The notes under the pieces were generated by a model that did no database searches, was not told where the DNA came from, and was given only the letters and a program-made list of their open reading frames with translations. A DNA stretch of 64,000 nt. It comes from Burkholderia sp. GAS332. Its GTDB lineage: Bacteria; Pseudomonadota; Gammaproteobacteria; Burkholderiales; Burkholderiaceae. The stretch is taken from the NCBI GenBank assembly GCA_900142905.1, contig FSRV01000002.1, forward strand, positions 2,914,001 through 2,978,000. Direction: 5' to 3'. The position numbers and the translations under genes were made by a program. Below are positions 44,596 through 54,794 of the stretch, one piece after another. Position 1 is the first letter of the stretch, and the number at the start of each line of letters is the position of its first letter.

Positions 44596-44938
44596 GCGCA
44601 GTCTGAAAGACTGTTCCGAGCGCCGCCTCCCGGCGCTCGCCCCCGCTCTCCCGTCACGCCCCACTCCCGGCGCAGCCTGCGTCGCGGCTCCCCAAGCCAT
44701 TCCCGCTGCCCGTTCCAGCTGTCCATTCCGGCTCTCCACGCCCTCCGCCCGATTCGATGTGCATTCGCAACATAGTCGGGTAATCCCGCGTTGCCCCTGG
44801 TTGTCAAACTCCTTACAGTGCCGCCTGTTCGCATTATGAATCACAGTTCTACATGCGAACAAACCCAACAAAAAATTTCGACGACCGGGTCGCCCAGATC
44901 TTCTCGCAGGTCAGGCAGGTCGAATTGGAGAGCACCAC
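44596..44938 (+). promoter_or_regulatory. Leader and promoter region of the porin gene
   Basis: This 343-base gap begins with two hairpins, one short (CAGTC/GACTG) and one with a 9-bp stem (44617-44625 with 44631-44639), that could end the upstream operon. A C-rich stretch follows. TTACAG (44813-44818) and TATGAA (44835-44840), 16 bases apart, could be the porin promoter, giving a leader of about 90 bases. The ribosome binding site is GGAGAG near 44928. Confidence 0.4.
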
Positions 44939-46156
44939 ATGAATCGCAACATCACTATGACCCGGATCGCTTGCGCGATCGCAGCTCTCGCCAGCACGCC
45001 GGCATTCGCGCAAAGCAGTGTCACGCTGTACGGTATAGTGGATACCGGTATCGGTTATCAATCCAGCCAGGCTTCCCTCGGCTCGACTTCCGGCGGTAAA
45101 TCAAACGTCAAGATGATCAATGGCGTGTGGGCCGGCAGCCGCTTCGGCCTGAAGGGCGGGGAAGATCTCGGCGGCGGCACCAAGGCCATCTTCCAGCTGG
45201 AGTCCGGTTTCAATTCCACCACCGGCGCGCAGCAATATACGAACGCCCTGTTCGGCCGCCAGGCCTGGATCGGCGTGACGAACCCGACCTACGGTACGTT
45301 CACCGCAGGCCGTCAATACACGGCGTACTACACGCTGCTGTCGCCGTATAGCCCGACGACGTGGCTCACCGGCTACTACGGCGCACACCCGGGCGACGTG
45401 GACGCACTCGACACGATCTACCGCGCCAACAATTCGCTGGTCTATACGTCGCCGAAACTGTACGGCTTCACGTTCAGCGGTTCGTATTCCGTCGGCGGTG
45501 TGCCGGGCAGCCTGAACCGCGGCTCGACGTGGAGCGGCGCGGTCCAGTACCTCAACGGTCCGGTCGGCGTCGCAGTCGGCTTCATGCGGATCAACAATTC
45601 GACGCTGGGCGGCGGCGCGTACGGCGCGGATTCGACCGTGTCGAACAACGGCGTCCAACCGGGCGTCTCGGCCGTGACCAACGGCTATCAGACGGCTCAG
45701 GCGCAACAACGCTTCGCGGTCACCGGCGGCTACAACTTCGGTAACGGCTGGGACGTGTCCGCCGCGTACTCGAACGTGCAGTACATTCCGGGTGTCGGCT
45801 CGAGCTTCCGCGATACGGCGATCTTCAACACGGCCGGCGTCGTGCTGCACTGGAAGCCGACGATCGCATGGGACTTCGCCACCGGCTACAGCTACACGCG
45901 CGCCACCAAGGCGAACGGCATCACGAGTTCGGCGCAGTACCAACAAGTCAACCTGTCCGAGTACTATGCACTGTCGAAGCGCACCGGCCTCTATGCGTTG
46001 CAGGCGTTCCAGCGCACTAACGGCAACACGCTCGGCACGGCGGGTTCGGGTCACATCATCACCGCGACCGCAACCATTGGCGACGGCTTCCAGAGCGCGC
46101 CGTCGTCGTCGCGCAGTCAGTTCGCTGCCGGCGTAGGCATCGTGCACCGCTTCTAA
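44939..46156 (+). CDS. Gram-negative porin, Burkholderia OmpC-like
   Basis: This 405-residue outer-membrane protein has a signal peptide cut after STPAFA and begins QSSVTLYGIVDTGIGYQSSQ, typical of general porins in this group. SRFGLKGGEDLGGGTKAIFQ is the conserved strand and constriction region; the chain ends VGIVHRF with the C-terminal Phe needed for assembly. It forms a trimeric diffusion channel. Its place before an acid transporter suggests uptake of the same substrate. A terminator follows. Confidence 0.93.
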   Translation: MNRNITMTRIACAIAALASTPAFAQSSVTLYGIVDTGIGYQSSQASLGSTSGGKSNVKMINGVWAGSRFGLKGGEDLGGGTKAIFQLESGFNSTTGAQQYTNALFGRQAWIGVTNPTYGTFTAGRQYTAYYTLLSPYSPTTWLTGYYGAHPGDVDALDTIYRANNSLVYTSPKLYGFTFSGSYSVGGVPGSLNRGSTWSGAVQYLNGPVGVAVGFMRINNSTLGGGAYGADSTVSNNGVQPGVSAVTNGYQTAQAQQRFAVTGGYNFGNGWDVSAAYSNVQYIPGVGSSFRDTAIFNTAGVVLHWKPTIAWDFATGYSYTRATKANGITSSAQYQQVNLSEYYALSKRTGLYALQAFQRTNGNTLGTAGSGHIITATATIGDGFQSAPSSSRSQFAAGVGIVHRF

Positions 46157-46180
46157 ACGGCGTACGATCGTAAAAGAAAG

Positions 46181-46212
46181 GAAGGCTCGTTACGACGGGC
46201 CTTCTCGTATTC
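46181..46212 (+). terminator. Terminator after the porin gene
   Basis: A 9-bp stem (46181-46189 with 46196-46204, one G-T pair) is followed by TCGTATTC. The T-tract is weak but position, 24 bases after the stop, is right. Confidence 0.6.
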
Positions 46213-46230
46213 TGCAGTCAGGAGACCATC

Positions 46231-47589
46231 ATGAGCCGCAGCACCGCCGTGAACGTTCAAACGTTTATCAACGACCACCCCTTCTCGCCGTTCCAGTGGC
46301 TCATCTTTTTCATGTGTTTCATCATCGTCCTGCTGGACGGTTTTGATACCGCCGCGATCGGCTTCATTGCACCGTCGCTGATCGCCGAATGGGGCATCAC
46401 CCGACCGGCGCTCGCGCCAGTGTTGAGCGCGGCGCTGTTCGGCCTCGCGTGCGGCGCGCTCGTCTCAGGACCGCTGTCCGACCGGCTCGGCCGGCGTTCG
46501 ATGCTGCTCGGCTCGGTGCTGCTGTTCGGTGTGGCCTGTTTCGCCTCGGCGTTCTCGAACAGCATCGAACACCTGACTGTGCTGCGCTTCGTCACCGGTG
46601 TCGGCCTCGGCGCAGCCATGCCGAATGCCGTGACGATGATGGGCGAATATTGCCCCGATCGCCGCCGCGCGACCGTGATCAATCTGATGTTCTGCGGCTT
46701 TCCGCTGGGCGCGGCCTTCGGCGGCTTTCTCGCGGCATGGATGATTCCGCATTTCGGCTGGCGCAGTGTGCTGCTGCTCGGCGGTATCACGCCGCTGTTG
46801 CTGCTGATCGTACTGGTGCTGAAGATGCCGGAATCGGTGCGCTACATGGTGGCCAACAGCCAACCGGTCGAACGGATCCGCGCAGCGCTCGCGCGTATTT
46901 CGAGCGAAGCGGCGCAGGCCGGCAGCTTCGTGATGACTGAAACCGCGCCGCAAACCGGCGGCAAGGGCATCAGCGTGGTGCTGTCGCGCTCGTACATCAT
47001 CGGCTCGGTGATGCTGTGGATTGCCTACTTCATGGGCCTCGTGATCTTCTATGCGTCGATCAACTGGATGCCGATTCTGCTGAAGGACGCCGGCCTCACG
47101 CCGCAAAAGGCGACACTGATTTCCGCGCTGTTCCCGCTCGGTGGCGTGGGCGCCGTGCTGTGCGGCGTGCTGATGGACCGCTTCAACGCGAACCGCATTA
47201 TCGCGGCGTGCTACGCGCTGACCGCGGTGAGCGTGTACTTCATCGGCCAGGCGGTCGGCAATGTCGGCGCGCTGGTGTTCATCGTGTTCGTCGCGGGCGT
47301 GCTGATGAATACCGCACAGTCGTCGATGCCGGCGCTGGCTGCCGCGTTCTACCCGACCCAAGGTCGTGGTACAGGCGTGGCCTGGATGCTGGGGATCGGC
47401 CGCTTCGGCGGGATCGCGGGGTCGTTCCTCGTGGCCGAACTGACGCGCCGCCACTTCACATTCGCGGGCATCTTCGCGATGGTCGCGGTGGCGGGTCTGA
47501 TTTCGTGCGTGGCCTTGCTGATCAAGCAGATGGCACGGCCGCATGTGGCCACGGCACCTGGCGCGAAAACGGAGTCGTTTGGGCATTGA
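46231..47589 (+). CDS. MFS transporter, aromatic acid:H+ symporter family
   Basis: This 452-residue inner-membrane protein has twelve hydrophobic segments and the AAHS signature LLDGFDTAAIGFIAPSLIAE in the first one, as in PcaK, BenK and GenK. The loop SGPLSDRLGRRSMLLGS is the MFS motif A. It probably imports an aromatic or hydroxy acid with protons. GGAG precedes the ATG. A strong terminator follows it, so the porin and transporter close this cluster. Confidence 0.92.
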   Translation: MSRSTAVNVQTFINDHPFSPFQWLIFFMCFIIVLLDGFDTAAIGFIAPSLIAEWGITRPALAPVLSAALFGLACGALVSGPLSDRLGRRSMLLGSVLLFGVACFASAFSNSIEHLTVLRFVTGVGLGAAMPNAVTMMGEYCPDRRRATVINLMFCGFPLGAAFGGFLAAWMIPHFGWRSVLLLGGITPLLLLIVLVLKMPESVRYMVANSQPVERIRAALARISSEAAQAGSFVMTETAPQTGGKGISVVLSRSYIIGSVMLWIAYFMGLVIFYASINWMPILLKDAGLTPQKATLISALFPLGGVGAVLCGVLMDRFNANRIIAACYALTAVSVYFIGQAVGNVGALVFIVFVAGVLMNTAQSSMPALAAAFYPTQGRGTGVAWMLGIGRFGGIAGSFLVAELTRRHFTFAGIFAMVAVAGLISCVALLIKQMARPHVATAPGAKTESFGH

Positions 47590-47642
47590 TCGAGCGGAAG
47601 ATCGGCACGCGGTGCCGACCCTGGATTGCCGGTTGCTTCTTT

Positions 47643-47673
47643 AAGCCGCTCATCTACCGGGCGGCTTTTTTTT
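47643..47673 (+). terminator. Rho-independent terminator after the MFS gene
   Basis: A 7-bp stem (AAGCCGC, 47643-47649, with GCGGCTT, 47661-47667) runs into eight T (47666-47673). It lies 54 bases after the transporter stop. Confidence 0.88.
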
Positions 47674-47864
47674 CGGGTCTCGCTCGCGGCACATCGTCGC
47701 ATCACCACGCTTCCGGGTGGCTGCGCATCGGTTCGCAAGCGAGTGAGTGAAAGGCACCGTACCTCACTTCCCGCTAAACTACGCCGTTATTGATTCGTGC
47801 GGGCGCGGCGAAGGTGAAACCCGCCGCTTTGCTGCGTCGCCCATCTAACAACAGGATTCTGGTA

Positions 47865-48194
47865 ATGAAACGCGTAGTTGTATCGGCCGTGCTCGCGGTG
47901 TGCCTCGCCCAGCCGGCAGCTGAAGCCGTTGCCCAAACAGTCAGCGACCAATGTTTTGCGATCGGCGATATCGCCGGCCAGGTGGCCTCGTGGCGTGCGC
48001 ATAAAAAAACCAAAGAGCAAGCGCTTGCCCAGGCGGCCAAGTACTACAACGATGAATCCGACCGGCAAGCGGTCGGCGCCATCATCGAGAAAATCTACCG
48101 TCCCGACACACCGCGCATGACACCCGATCAGGCCAGCATGATGTTCACATCGGAGTGCGCAAACCAGCAGAAATCGCAGGCACCCACGCAGTAG
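47865..48194 (+). CDS. Small periplasmic protein, unknown
   Basis: This 109-residue protein has a Sec signal (MKRVVVSAVLAVCLAQPAAE, cleavage near AVAQ) and a short helical mature part with two Cys (SDQCFAIGDI and TSECANQQ) that could form one disulfide. AGGA precedes ATG 47865. I know no function; it stands alone between terminator and the convergent galactanase gene. Confidence 0.7.
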   Translation: MKRVVVSAVLAVCLAQPAAEAVAQTVSDQCFAIGDIAGQVASWRAHKKTKEQALAQAAKYYNDESDRQAVGAIIEKIYRPDTPRMTPDQASMMFTSECANQQKSQAPTQ

Positions 48195-48248
48195 GGCCTG
48201 CTGCCGGCGCGGCTATTTCACTGCGCTACCGGCAGCGCCTGGCCCCCG

Positions 48249-49409
48249 CTACCGCTTGCGAAACGCATCCAGCGACGTCAACGCGTTCCCGTGAAAATCG
48301 AACAACGTGTTGTTGCTCCACTGATCGCCCGCGCCGACTTTCCATCCGACGTTCGGCGTCGGGATCCATTCCGGCTCCCACCAGAACACCCCCTTGCCGT
48401 GGCCGCCGGGTATCGCCTTCACGATATCCGTCACCGCGCCGATAAACTGTGCCTGACCAGCCGGTGTTTGCGGGAACGTCGTGGAGCCGGTGTTGGTCAC
48501 CGCGTTGGGTTCCGAATTGCCGTCACTGGTGGTCCACGGATATGCAGTCTCGACGACCATCACATCCTTGTCATAGCGCGTCGCCATATCGTTCGCATTG
48601 TTCTGCAAATCGCTTAGCGAGCCTTGCCACTGTGGATAGTAGGACAAACCGACCACATCGAACGTGACGCCGCGCTGTACCGCGCTGTCGAACCACCAGC
48701 GGCTCGTTGCATTGTTGCCACCGCTGTCGAGGTGCAGCATGACCTTGATCCGTTCATCGACCGATTTGACCGCGTCGTGCCCGGCCTTCAGCAACTGTGC
48801 GAGGTTGTCCCACTGGTCGTACTTGCCGAGCGGCCACAGCATGCCGCCGGTGATCTCATTGCCCACCTGAACCCACTCCGGATGCACGCCGTCGCGCTTG
48901 AGCATCGTGAGGACCTTCGACGTGTAGTCGGACAGCAACGCACAGGTTTGCTCGATATCCTTGCCGGCCCAGTCATGAGGCGGGTACTGCTTACCCGGAT
49001 CGGCCCACCAGTCGCTGTAGTGAAAATCGATCAGCACGCGCATGCCGAGCGCGGCGGCGCGGCGAGCCAGCACGCGGACATGCTCGACATTGTTATAACC
49101 GGCTGCGGGACTTTGATCGGCTGGAAAAAAGTTCGGATTGCCAGGATCGTTCCACACCTTGATACGGATCGAATCGATGCCATGACTCTTCAGAATGAAA
49201 AGACAGTCGAGCGGCACACCGTGCTCGTAAAACTTCGCTCCATTTGCCTCGAGTTCCAGCAGCGTCGACACGTCCGCGCCCTTTGCAAATCCCTTGCCGC
49301 GGCCGAACAAACCCAGTTCGCCTGCAACGGCAGGCACGCCGACCGTTGCGCCAACACCAGCGGCGGCTCCAGCAGATGCGAGCCATCCGAGCATTTCTCT
49401 TCTGTTCAT
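48249..49409 (-). CDS. Arabinogalactan endo-beta-1,4-galactanase, GH53
   Basis: This 386-residue secreted enzyme cuts beta-1,4-galactan of plant pectin into oligosaccharides. The N-terminus (NRREMLGWLASAGAAAG) looks like a twin-arginine signal. GH53 catalytic glutamates are visible in WVQVGNEITGG (acid/base) and VMVVETAYPW (nucleophile); KGADVSTLLELEANG is the family start. ATG 49407-49409 has GGAG upstream. An operator like those of the ABC operon lies 56 bases before the start, so it seems to have its own promoter under the same repressor. Confidence 0.92.
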   Translation of the reverse strand: MNRREMLGWLASAGAAAGVGATVGVPAVAGELGLFGRGKGFAKGADVSTLLELEANGAKFYEHGVPLDCLFILKSHGIDSIRIKVWNDPGNPNFFPADQSPAAGYNNVEHVRVLARRAAALGMRVLIDFHYSDWWADPGKQYPPHDWAGKDIEQTCALLSDYTSKVLTMLKRDGVHPEWVQVGNEITGGMLWPLGKYDQWDNLAQLLKAGHDAVKSVDERIKVMLHLDSGGNNATSRWWFDSAVQRGVTFDVVGLSYYPQWQGSLSDLQNNANDMATRYDKDVMVVETAYPWTTSDGNSEPNAVTNTGSTTFPQTPAGQAQFIGAVTDIVKAIPGGHGKGVFWWEPEWIPTPNVGWKVGAGDQWSNNTLFDFHGNALTSLDAFRKR

Positions 49410-49464
49410 CGGTATCTCCTCCATCGTTTGAATGGCGGTTCTTTTAAAGACCGCCTGTTCCGGG

Positions 49465-49478
49465 TTGAAGCGCTTAAA
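49465..49478. promoter_or_regulatory. LacI-type operator upstream of the GH53 gene
   Basis: TTGAAGCGCTTAAA matches the two operators at 55951 and 56006 in 12 and 12 of 14 positions respectively and has the LacI central CG. It links GH53 to the same repressor. Confidence 0.7.
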
Positions 49479-49560
49479 TTGCTGGCGCCATGTCTACCTC
49501 CGATAACGCGCTCATCTCACTTCTCGCTTCTCACTTGCTCAAGCCCGTTGACATGAGGGG

Positions 49561-51525
49561 CTACGCGTTCTTCCACGCGCAAACGTCACCGGTTTTCAAC
49601 TGTGAATGTCCCAGCACATAAGTCGCGTTGACCGGCGCGGGCGCCTGCACTTGCTCCGGGCCGAAGTTGAATGCGAAAGTCAGATCGCCGCGGCGGCGCA
49701 TGCGCAGGCCCTCAGCCAGCCATTGCGTCTCGATGCCCGCCTGCTTCGCTGCCTGCTGCAAAACCGCACGATGTAACCCGTGCGATAACCAACCCGCCAC
49801 ATAGCGCACCCTTCCGTGGGTAAGGATCGCCGGCCACGTGTCGTCGAATTGCGCGTCGACCGTCGTCCCGTCATTGGCGCGAACGTGCTCGCGCCAATGC
49901 AGCGCGACGCCTTGCGTGTCGCCTATCGAAAGCGCAGGCGTAAGCGTCGGGCGCAGCGTTTCGACTTCGAGCACCTGCATCGGCAGAACGCGTTGCAACG
50001 CGGCGGGCGGCAAACTTGACGGAATGGCAAAGGTCGTCGTCTTCGAACCGCTCCGCGGACCGAACACCCATTGCGCCGAACTCCGCTCGATCTGGTCGAC
50101 GAGCGCCTCGTCGATCACGGCAATGCTCGGCACGACCACCAACCGGTACTGCGATAGATCGGCCTTGCTCGACACGATATCGACGTCGAGACCGAGCTCA
50201 CGCAGCGCCTCGTAGTAGTCGAACGCCAGCGTCTGGTAATCGAAGGTTTTGCCATGACGCTGAATCTCGAACATCCACTGCGTCTCGTAGTCGAACACGA
50301 TCGCGGTGGCCACGCGCGTCGGCACGCCGAGTCCTGACAGCGCCGCGGACGAAGCAATCTCACGCGCCACCTGCTGCACTTCGAGGCCGCCCGGCGAGAG
50401 TTCGTTGTTCGGCAGATTGAGGCCGGAATGCATCTGTTCCTGCGCATACGGACACTGACGCCAACGGAAATACGACACCAGTTCCGCGCCGTGCGCGAAC
50501 GCTTCATACGCCCACAGCCTGACCATGCCCTTCGCCGGCACCGGATTCCACGGCGCCCAGTTCACCGGCCCGGCCTGTTGCTCCATCACCCAGAAACGGC
50601 CAGCGCCAATCGCGCGATAGCGGTCGTGATCGAACGCAGAAACGTCGGGATGCGCGGTGCGTGCGTAACGTGCCTTCTGCGCTTCAGGCAGTGCGATCGA
50701 TTCAGTGCGCGCGATCGGATAGCTGTCCCACGCCGCCACGTCGAGCGCGTTGTCTTCGGCGAAGCGGTAGTGATCGAAGGTCGTGAAGAAGCCCATGAAG
50801 TTATGCAGCAGATCCGCCTCGGGTGCATGCTCACGCAGCACGTCGATCTGCTCGCGATGGAAGCTCGCCACCTCGTCCGACATGAAGCGGCGGAAGTCGA
50901 GCAGGTGGATCGGATTGGCGTCCGTGGGCGTGAGGTTGGGCAAGCCGATCGCCTCGAACGACGGGTACTCCATGCTCCAGAACACGTTGCCCCATGCATC
51001 GTTCAACGCATCGACGCTGTCATAACGATGCTCCAACCACGTCTGAAAACGCGTCTGTGCCGCGCTCGAGTAACTCGGCACGGTCTCGTGGCAACCGAGT
51101 TCGTTATCGGTCTGCCACGCGACGATAGACGGATGCCGTCCGTAGCGCGCCGCCATCGCCGCGACGATGCGCACGCACTCTCGCCGATATATTTCGCTGG
51201 AAATATCGTAGTGACGACGCGAGCCGAAATTCCAGCGCACACCGTCCGCGCGAACTGGCAACACGTCCGGATGCGCGTCGATCAGCCACTTCGGCGGCGA
51301 CGCGGTCGGTGTGCCCAGCACGAGTTTCAGTCCCGCGGCGGCCAGTGTCTCGACGGCTTCGTCAAGCCAGCCCCAAGCGAATTCGCCGGCTCGCGGCTCC
51401 ATCCGGCTCCACGCGAATTCCGCGATCCGCACATGCGTAATGCCGAGCTCGACCATACGCTTCGCATCGTCGGCCCACATCGAACGCGGCCATTGTTCTG
51501 GGTAATAGCAAACACCAAGTTGCAT
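49561..51525 (-). CDS. Beta-galactosidase, GH42
   Basis: This 654-residue enzyme hydrolyses beta-galactosides, here probably galacto-oligosaccharides from GH53. The GH42 start MQLGVCYYPEQWPRSMWADD is clear. The acid/base Glu is in WQTDNELGCHE and the nucleophile in RFWVMEQQAGPVNWAP. There is no signal peptide, so it acts in the cytoplasm after uptake. It lies 37 bases after the second permease, as the last gene of the ABC operon. Confidence 0.95.
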   Translation of the reverse strand: MQLGVCYYPEQWPRSMWADDAKRMVELGITHVRIAEFAWSRMEPRAGEFAWGWLDEAVETLAAAGLKLVLGTPTASPPKWLIDAHPDVLPVRADGVRWNFGSRRHYDISSEIYRRECVRIVAAMAARYGRHPSIVAWQTDNELGCHETVPSYSSAAQTRFQTWLEHRYDSVDALNDAWGNVFWSMEYPSFEAIGLPNLTPTDANPIHLLDFRRFMSDEVASFHREQIDVLREHAPEADLLHNFMGFFTTFDHYRFAEDNALDVAAWDSYPIARTESIALPEAQKARYARTAHPDVSAFDHDRYRAIGAGRFWVMEQQAGPVNWAPWNPVPAKGMVRLWAYEAFAHGAELVSYFRWRQCPYAQEQMHSGLNLPNNELSPGGLEVQQVAREIASSAALSGLGVPTRVATAIVFDYETQWMFEIQRHGKTFDYQTLAFDYYEALRELGLDVDIVSSKADLSQYRLVVVPSIAVIDEALVDQIERSSAQWVFGPRSGSKTTTFAIPSSLPPAALQRVLPMQVLEVETLRPTLTPALSIGDTQGVALHWREHVRANDGTTVDAQFDDTWPAILTHGRVRYVAGWLSHGLHRAVLQQAAKQAGIETQWLAEGLRMRRRGDLTFAFNFGPEQVQAPAPVNATYVLGHSQLKTGDVCAWKNA

Positions 51526-51562
51526 GAGAATGTCTCTTTGTTAGATGACGGCAAACGGGCGA

Positions 51563-52414
51563 TCAGCCCTTGCTTGCACCGAAAGTCAGGCCGGCGACGA
51601 AATGCTTCTGCATCAGGAAGAACATCAGCACGGAGGGCAAGGCGGCGAGCACAGAGCCGGCGGCGACGAGATTCCATGCCGTCGTCCATTGGCCCTTCAG
51701 CGCGGCGACGCCCACGGTGATCGGCGCAGCCTCATCGCCTTGCGTGAGGCACAGCGCCCAGAAGTAGTCGTTCCAGACAAACGTGAAGACGAGGATGCCG
51801 AGCGCGGCGAGCGCGGGCCGGATCAGCGGCAGCACGATGCGCCAGTAGATCGTCCATTCGCTCGCCCCTTCCACGCGCGCCGCCTCGATCATCTCGAACG
51901 GCAACTGCTTGATGAAGTTGCGCAGAAACAGCGTGCAAAAGCCGGTCTGAAACGACACGTGAAAGATCACCAGCGCCCACACGCTATTGAAGAGGCCCAC
52001 TTTCAGCGCCATGTCGCGCACGGGGATCATCAGAATCTGGATCGGGACGAAGTTGCCGGCTACAAAGGCGAACAGCACAGCGGTATTGCCTGGGAACCGG
52101 TAGGTCGCCAAAGCAAAACCCGCCATCGACGCCAGCACGATCGCACCGATCACCGACGGCACCGTGATCAGCACACTATTGGCGAAGTAATGGAGCATCG
52201 GCGTTTGCGTGAGCGCCGTGCCGTAGTTTTCGATTAACGCAAAATGCTTCGGCCAGCCCCAGTAGTCGCCTTGCGACAACTCGTCCGAAGAGCGGATCGA
52301 TGTGACGAGCACGGCCAGCATCGGCAATAGCCATACCAGCAGCGCGAGCGGCAACGACGCTTTGTACAGCGCGCGATTGAGTGGTTTCCAGCGTTCGACG
52401 GGAAGCGGATACAT
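51563..52414 (-). CDS. Carbohydrate ABC transporter permease, MalG-like
   Basis: This 283-residue inner-membrane protein has six hydrophobic segments and the sugar-type EAA loop EMIEAARVEGASEWTIYWRI. It pairs with the next permease. ATG 52412-52414 has AGGAG upstream; the longer in-frame start would overlap the other permease. Confidence 0.92.
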   Translation of the reverse strand: MYPLPVERWKPLNRALYKASLPLALLVWLLPMLAVLVTSIRSSDELSQGDYWGWPKHFALIENYGTALTQTPMLHYFANSVLITVPSVIGAIVLASMAGFALATYRFPGNTAVLFAFVAGNFVPIQILMIPVRDMALKVGLFNSVWALVIFHVSFQTGFCTLFLRNFIKQLPFEMIEAARVEGASEWTIYWRIVLPLIRPALAALGILVFTFVWNDYFWALCLTQGDEAAPITVGVAALKGQWTTAWNLVAAGSVLAALPSVLMFFLMQKHFVAGLTFGASKG

Positions 52415-52433
52415 GACACGTGACTCCTGGAAA

Positions 52434-53339
52434 TCAGTGTTCTTCGCGCAGCATGCGGCGCAGATGAAACACGATGTAGACGAGCATGATGGCGAACAGC
52501 ACGACGGCAATCGCCGCGGAATAGCCTTCGCGGTAGTACTTGATCGCCTGGTCGTACATGTAATAGGCGAGCACGGTCGAGCTATCGAAGGGACCGCCAC
52601 CGCTCATCACCGCGATCAGGTCGAAGCTGCGCAGCGCGCCGATCACGGTCAGCACGACGGCCATGAACGTCGCGGGCCGTAGTTGCGGAAGGATCACGTG
52701 CCATAGCAGACGCACGCCTTTCGCGCCCTCCATGCGCGCCGCCTCGACCACTTCCGGATTGATGCCGGTCAGCCCGGTGAGGTACAGCACCATGCAGAAC
52801 GGCGTTTGCGGCCACAGCGCGGCAAAAATGATGCCGAAGGTGACGGTGTGCGGATCGCCGAGCACGGGAATGCCGTGACCGACGATCAGCCGCAGCAAGC
52901 CGAAACCCGGATCGTAAAACCAGCTGAACACAAGACCGACCACCACGCCCGAGAGCACGAACGGCGCGAAAAACAGCGACTTCACGACGCGCATGCCACG
53001 GATATGCTGGTTCAGATAGAGCGCGAACAGCAGTCCGAGCGGCGGCGCCAACAGGAACAGCGCGAGCCAGATCAGGTTGTTCTTGAGCGCCGTATAAAAG
53101 GTGTCCGCATGGAACAGCTCGATGTAGTTATCGAAGCCCGCGAACGTCTTCGGCGTCATACCGTCCCAGTTGTAAAAGCTGAGCGAAATGCTGCTGATAA
53201 TCGGGTAGACCACACACAGGCAAAACAACGCACAACCCGGCAACAGGAAGAACAACGCGGCGCGGTGCTGATGGCGGCGCGTCGTAGAGACGTGCCGGTG
53301 CCGCGCCGCGGGTAGGCGGCGCGCTGCGGAATGAGACAT
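52434..53339 (-). CDS. Carbohydrate ABC transporter permease, MalF-like
   Basis: This 301-residue permease has a basic N-terminus, then a first segment (ALFFLLPGCALFCLCVVYPI), and the EAA loop EVVEAARMEGAKGVRLLWHV. It forms the channel with the downstream permease; the gap between them is 19 bases. Confidence 0.92.
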   Translation of the reverse strand: MSHSAARRLPAARHRHVSTTRRHQHRAALFFLLPGCALFCLCVVYPIISSISLSFYNWDGMTPKTFAGFDNYIELFHADTFYTALKNNLIWLALFLLAPPLGLLFALYLNQHIRGMRVVKSLFFAPFVLSGVVVGLVFSWFYDPGFGLLRLIVGHGIPVLGDPHTVTFGIIFAALWPQTPFCMVLYLTGLTGINPEVVEAARMEGAKGVRLLWHVILPQLRPATFMAVVLTVIGALRSFDLIAVMSGGGPFDSSTVLAYYMYDQAIKYYREGYSAAIAVVLFAIMLVYIVFHLRRMLREEH

Positions 53340-53404
53340 GATCGGGCCTCGTCAGAGATCGAAGGCGAGCGCCAGCTGTTGCTACACGGCTGGCGCTGCG
53401 GGGC

Positions 53405-54658
53405 TTACTTCTTGTAGATGCGCTTGCGGGTCGCCTCGAGGCGCACGAGCACGGCGTCGAGTTGCGACGGATCGCTGTAGAACTGTTGCATCGCCTTCAT
53501 GCCTTCGTCGGCCATTTCCTTCTGCATGTCGCGATCGTAAAACTGCGCGATGCCGCCCTTCGTGTTGGCGAGCGTCTGGAAACCGACCTTCGAAATTTCA
53601 TCTTCAGGTTCCGCCGCCTGGCTGTTCGACGGCAGTTGCCCCCAGCCCTTCGCGAGATCGGCGTTGATTTGCGGCTGCTCCATGAAGGCCAGCAATTTGC
53701 GGGCATCGGCCTTGTTCTTCGCCTTCGCCGGAATCAGCAGCACGTTGACCGGACCGTCTTCGGCCATCGGCACGTTCGCGTCGATCACCGGGAAACGGAA
53801 GAAGCCGGTCTGCGGTTTGATGGACGCGGGAATGCTCGCCGAGAAGAACGTGCCCATCAGCATCATCGACGCCTTGCCGTTCACGAGAAATGGCGCAATC
53901 GAATCGAGGTCGTAGGAGAGCGCGTTGTCGATGAAGTAGTGATCGTCGATCAGCGTCTTCCACGCGGCATAGACTTTTTTTACGCGCGGATCGGTGTACG
54001 GAATTTCACCGGCCATCAATTGCTGATGGAACGCGTTGCCGTTGATGCGCAGGTCGAGATAGTCGAACCATGCGGCAAGCGTCCAGCTATCACGTGCCGC
54101 GACGGCGATCGGTGCAACGCCGCTTGCCTTGAGTTTCTTGCAGGCGTCGAGAAATTCATCCCACGTTTTCGGTTCGCCCTTGATGCCGGCCTTCTCGAAC
54201 AGATCCTTGCGATAGAAGAAGCCGTAGGCGTCATAACCGAGCGGCGCGGCGTACTGCTTACCTTTATACGTCGAGGCTTCCTTCACCGACGCATATTGTT
54301 GCGACCAACCGTTCTTGTTCCAGTCCGACGACAGATCTTCGAGCAGGCCGCGTTGCGCGTAATACGCCATCCGCTCGCCGTCGTGCCATGACACGACATC
54401 CGGCGGATCGGTGGCGAGCCAACCGCCCATCTGCACCTTGTATGCTTCCTCGGTGACGTAGGTCACCTTGAGGTCGACGTCGGGATTGGCTTTCTTGAAC
54501 TTGTCGAACGCGTCCTGCCACGTCGAACGCTGATTGCCGCGCGCCGATACGTTGACGTTCAGCGTGGCCGCGTCGGCCGCGGTGGAACAGAGCGCGCCTG
54601 CGACCAGAGCGGCCGCAATCGACGCGTGTGCCAGACGGCGAAGGCGAAGAGAAATCAT
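53405..54658 (-). CDS. Carbohydrate ABC transporter substrate-binding protein
   Basis: This 417-residue family 1 binding protein has a Sec signal (cleavage after AADA), then ATLNVNVSARGNQRSTWQDA and KFKKANPDVDLKVTYV, the usual beginning of sugar-binding proteins. It probably delivers galacto-oligosaccharides to the permeases. GGAG lies before the ATG at 54656-54658. A 136-base gap separates it from the ATPase gene upstream. Confidence 0.93.
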   Translation of the reverse strand: MISLRLRRLAHASIAAALVAGALCSTAADAATLNVNVSARGNQRSTWQDAFDKFKKANPDVDLKVTYVTEEAYKVQMGGWLATDPPDVVSWHDGERMAYYAQRGLLEDLSSDWNKNGWSQQYASVKEASTYKGKQYAAPLGYDAYGFFYRKDLFEKAGIKGEPKTWDEFLDACKKLKASGVAPIAVAARDSWTLAAWFDYLDLRINGNAFHQQLMAGEIPYTDPRVKKVYAAWKTLIDDHYFIDNALSYDLDSIAPFLVNGKASMMLMGTFFSASIPASIKPQTGFFRFPVIDANVPMAEDGPVNVLLIPAKAKNKADARKLLAFMEQPQINADLAKGWGQLPSNSQAAEPEDEISKVGFQTLANTKGGIAQFYDRDMQKEMADEGMKAMQQFYSDPSQLDAVLVRLEATRKRIYKK

Positions 54659-54794
54659 CTTTTGTCTCCTTGACTACCTTGTTGGCTGACAGCGAGTCGC
54701 TGCCGGCGGATGTACCCGCTCTGTGGCGGAATAGGGTTTTGTGAATGCGGTGGTGTCTTGGGTGCGTCAGATGCCTTAGATGCACTGGGCCACC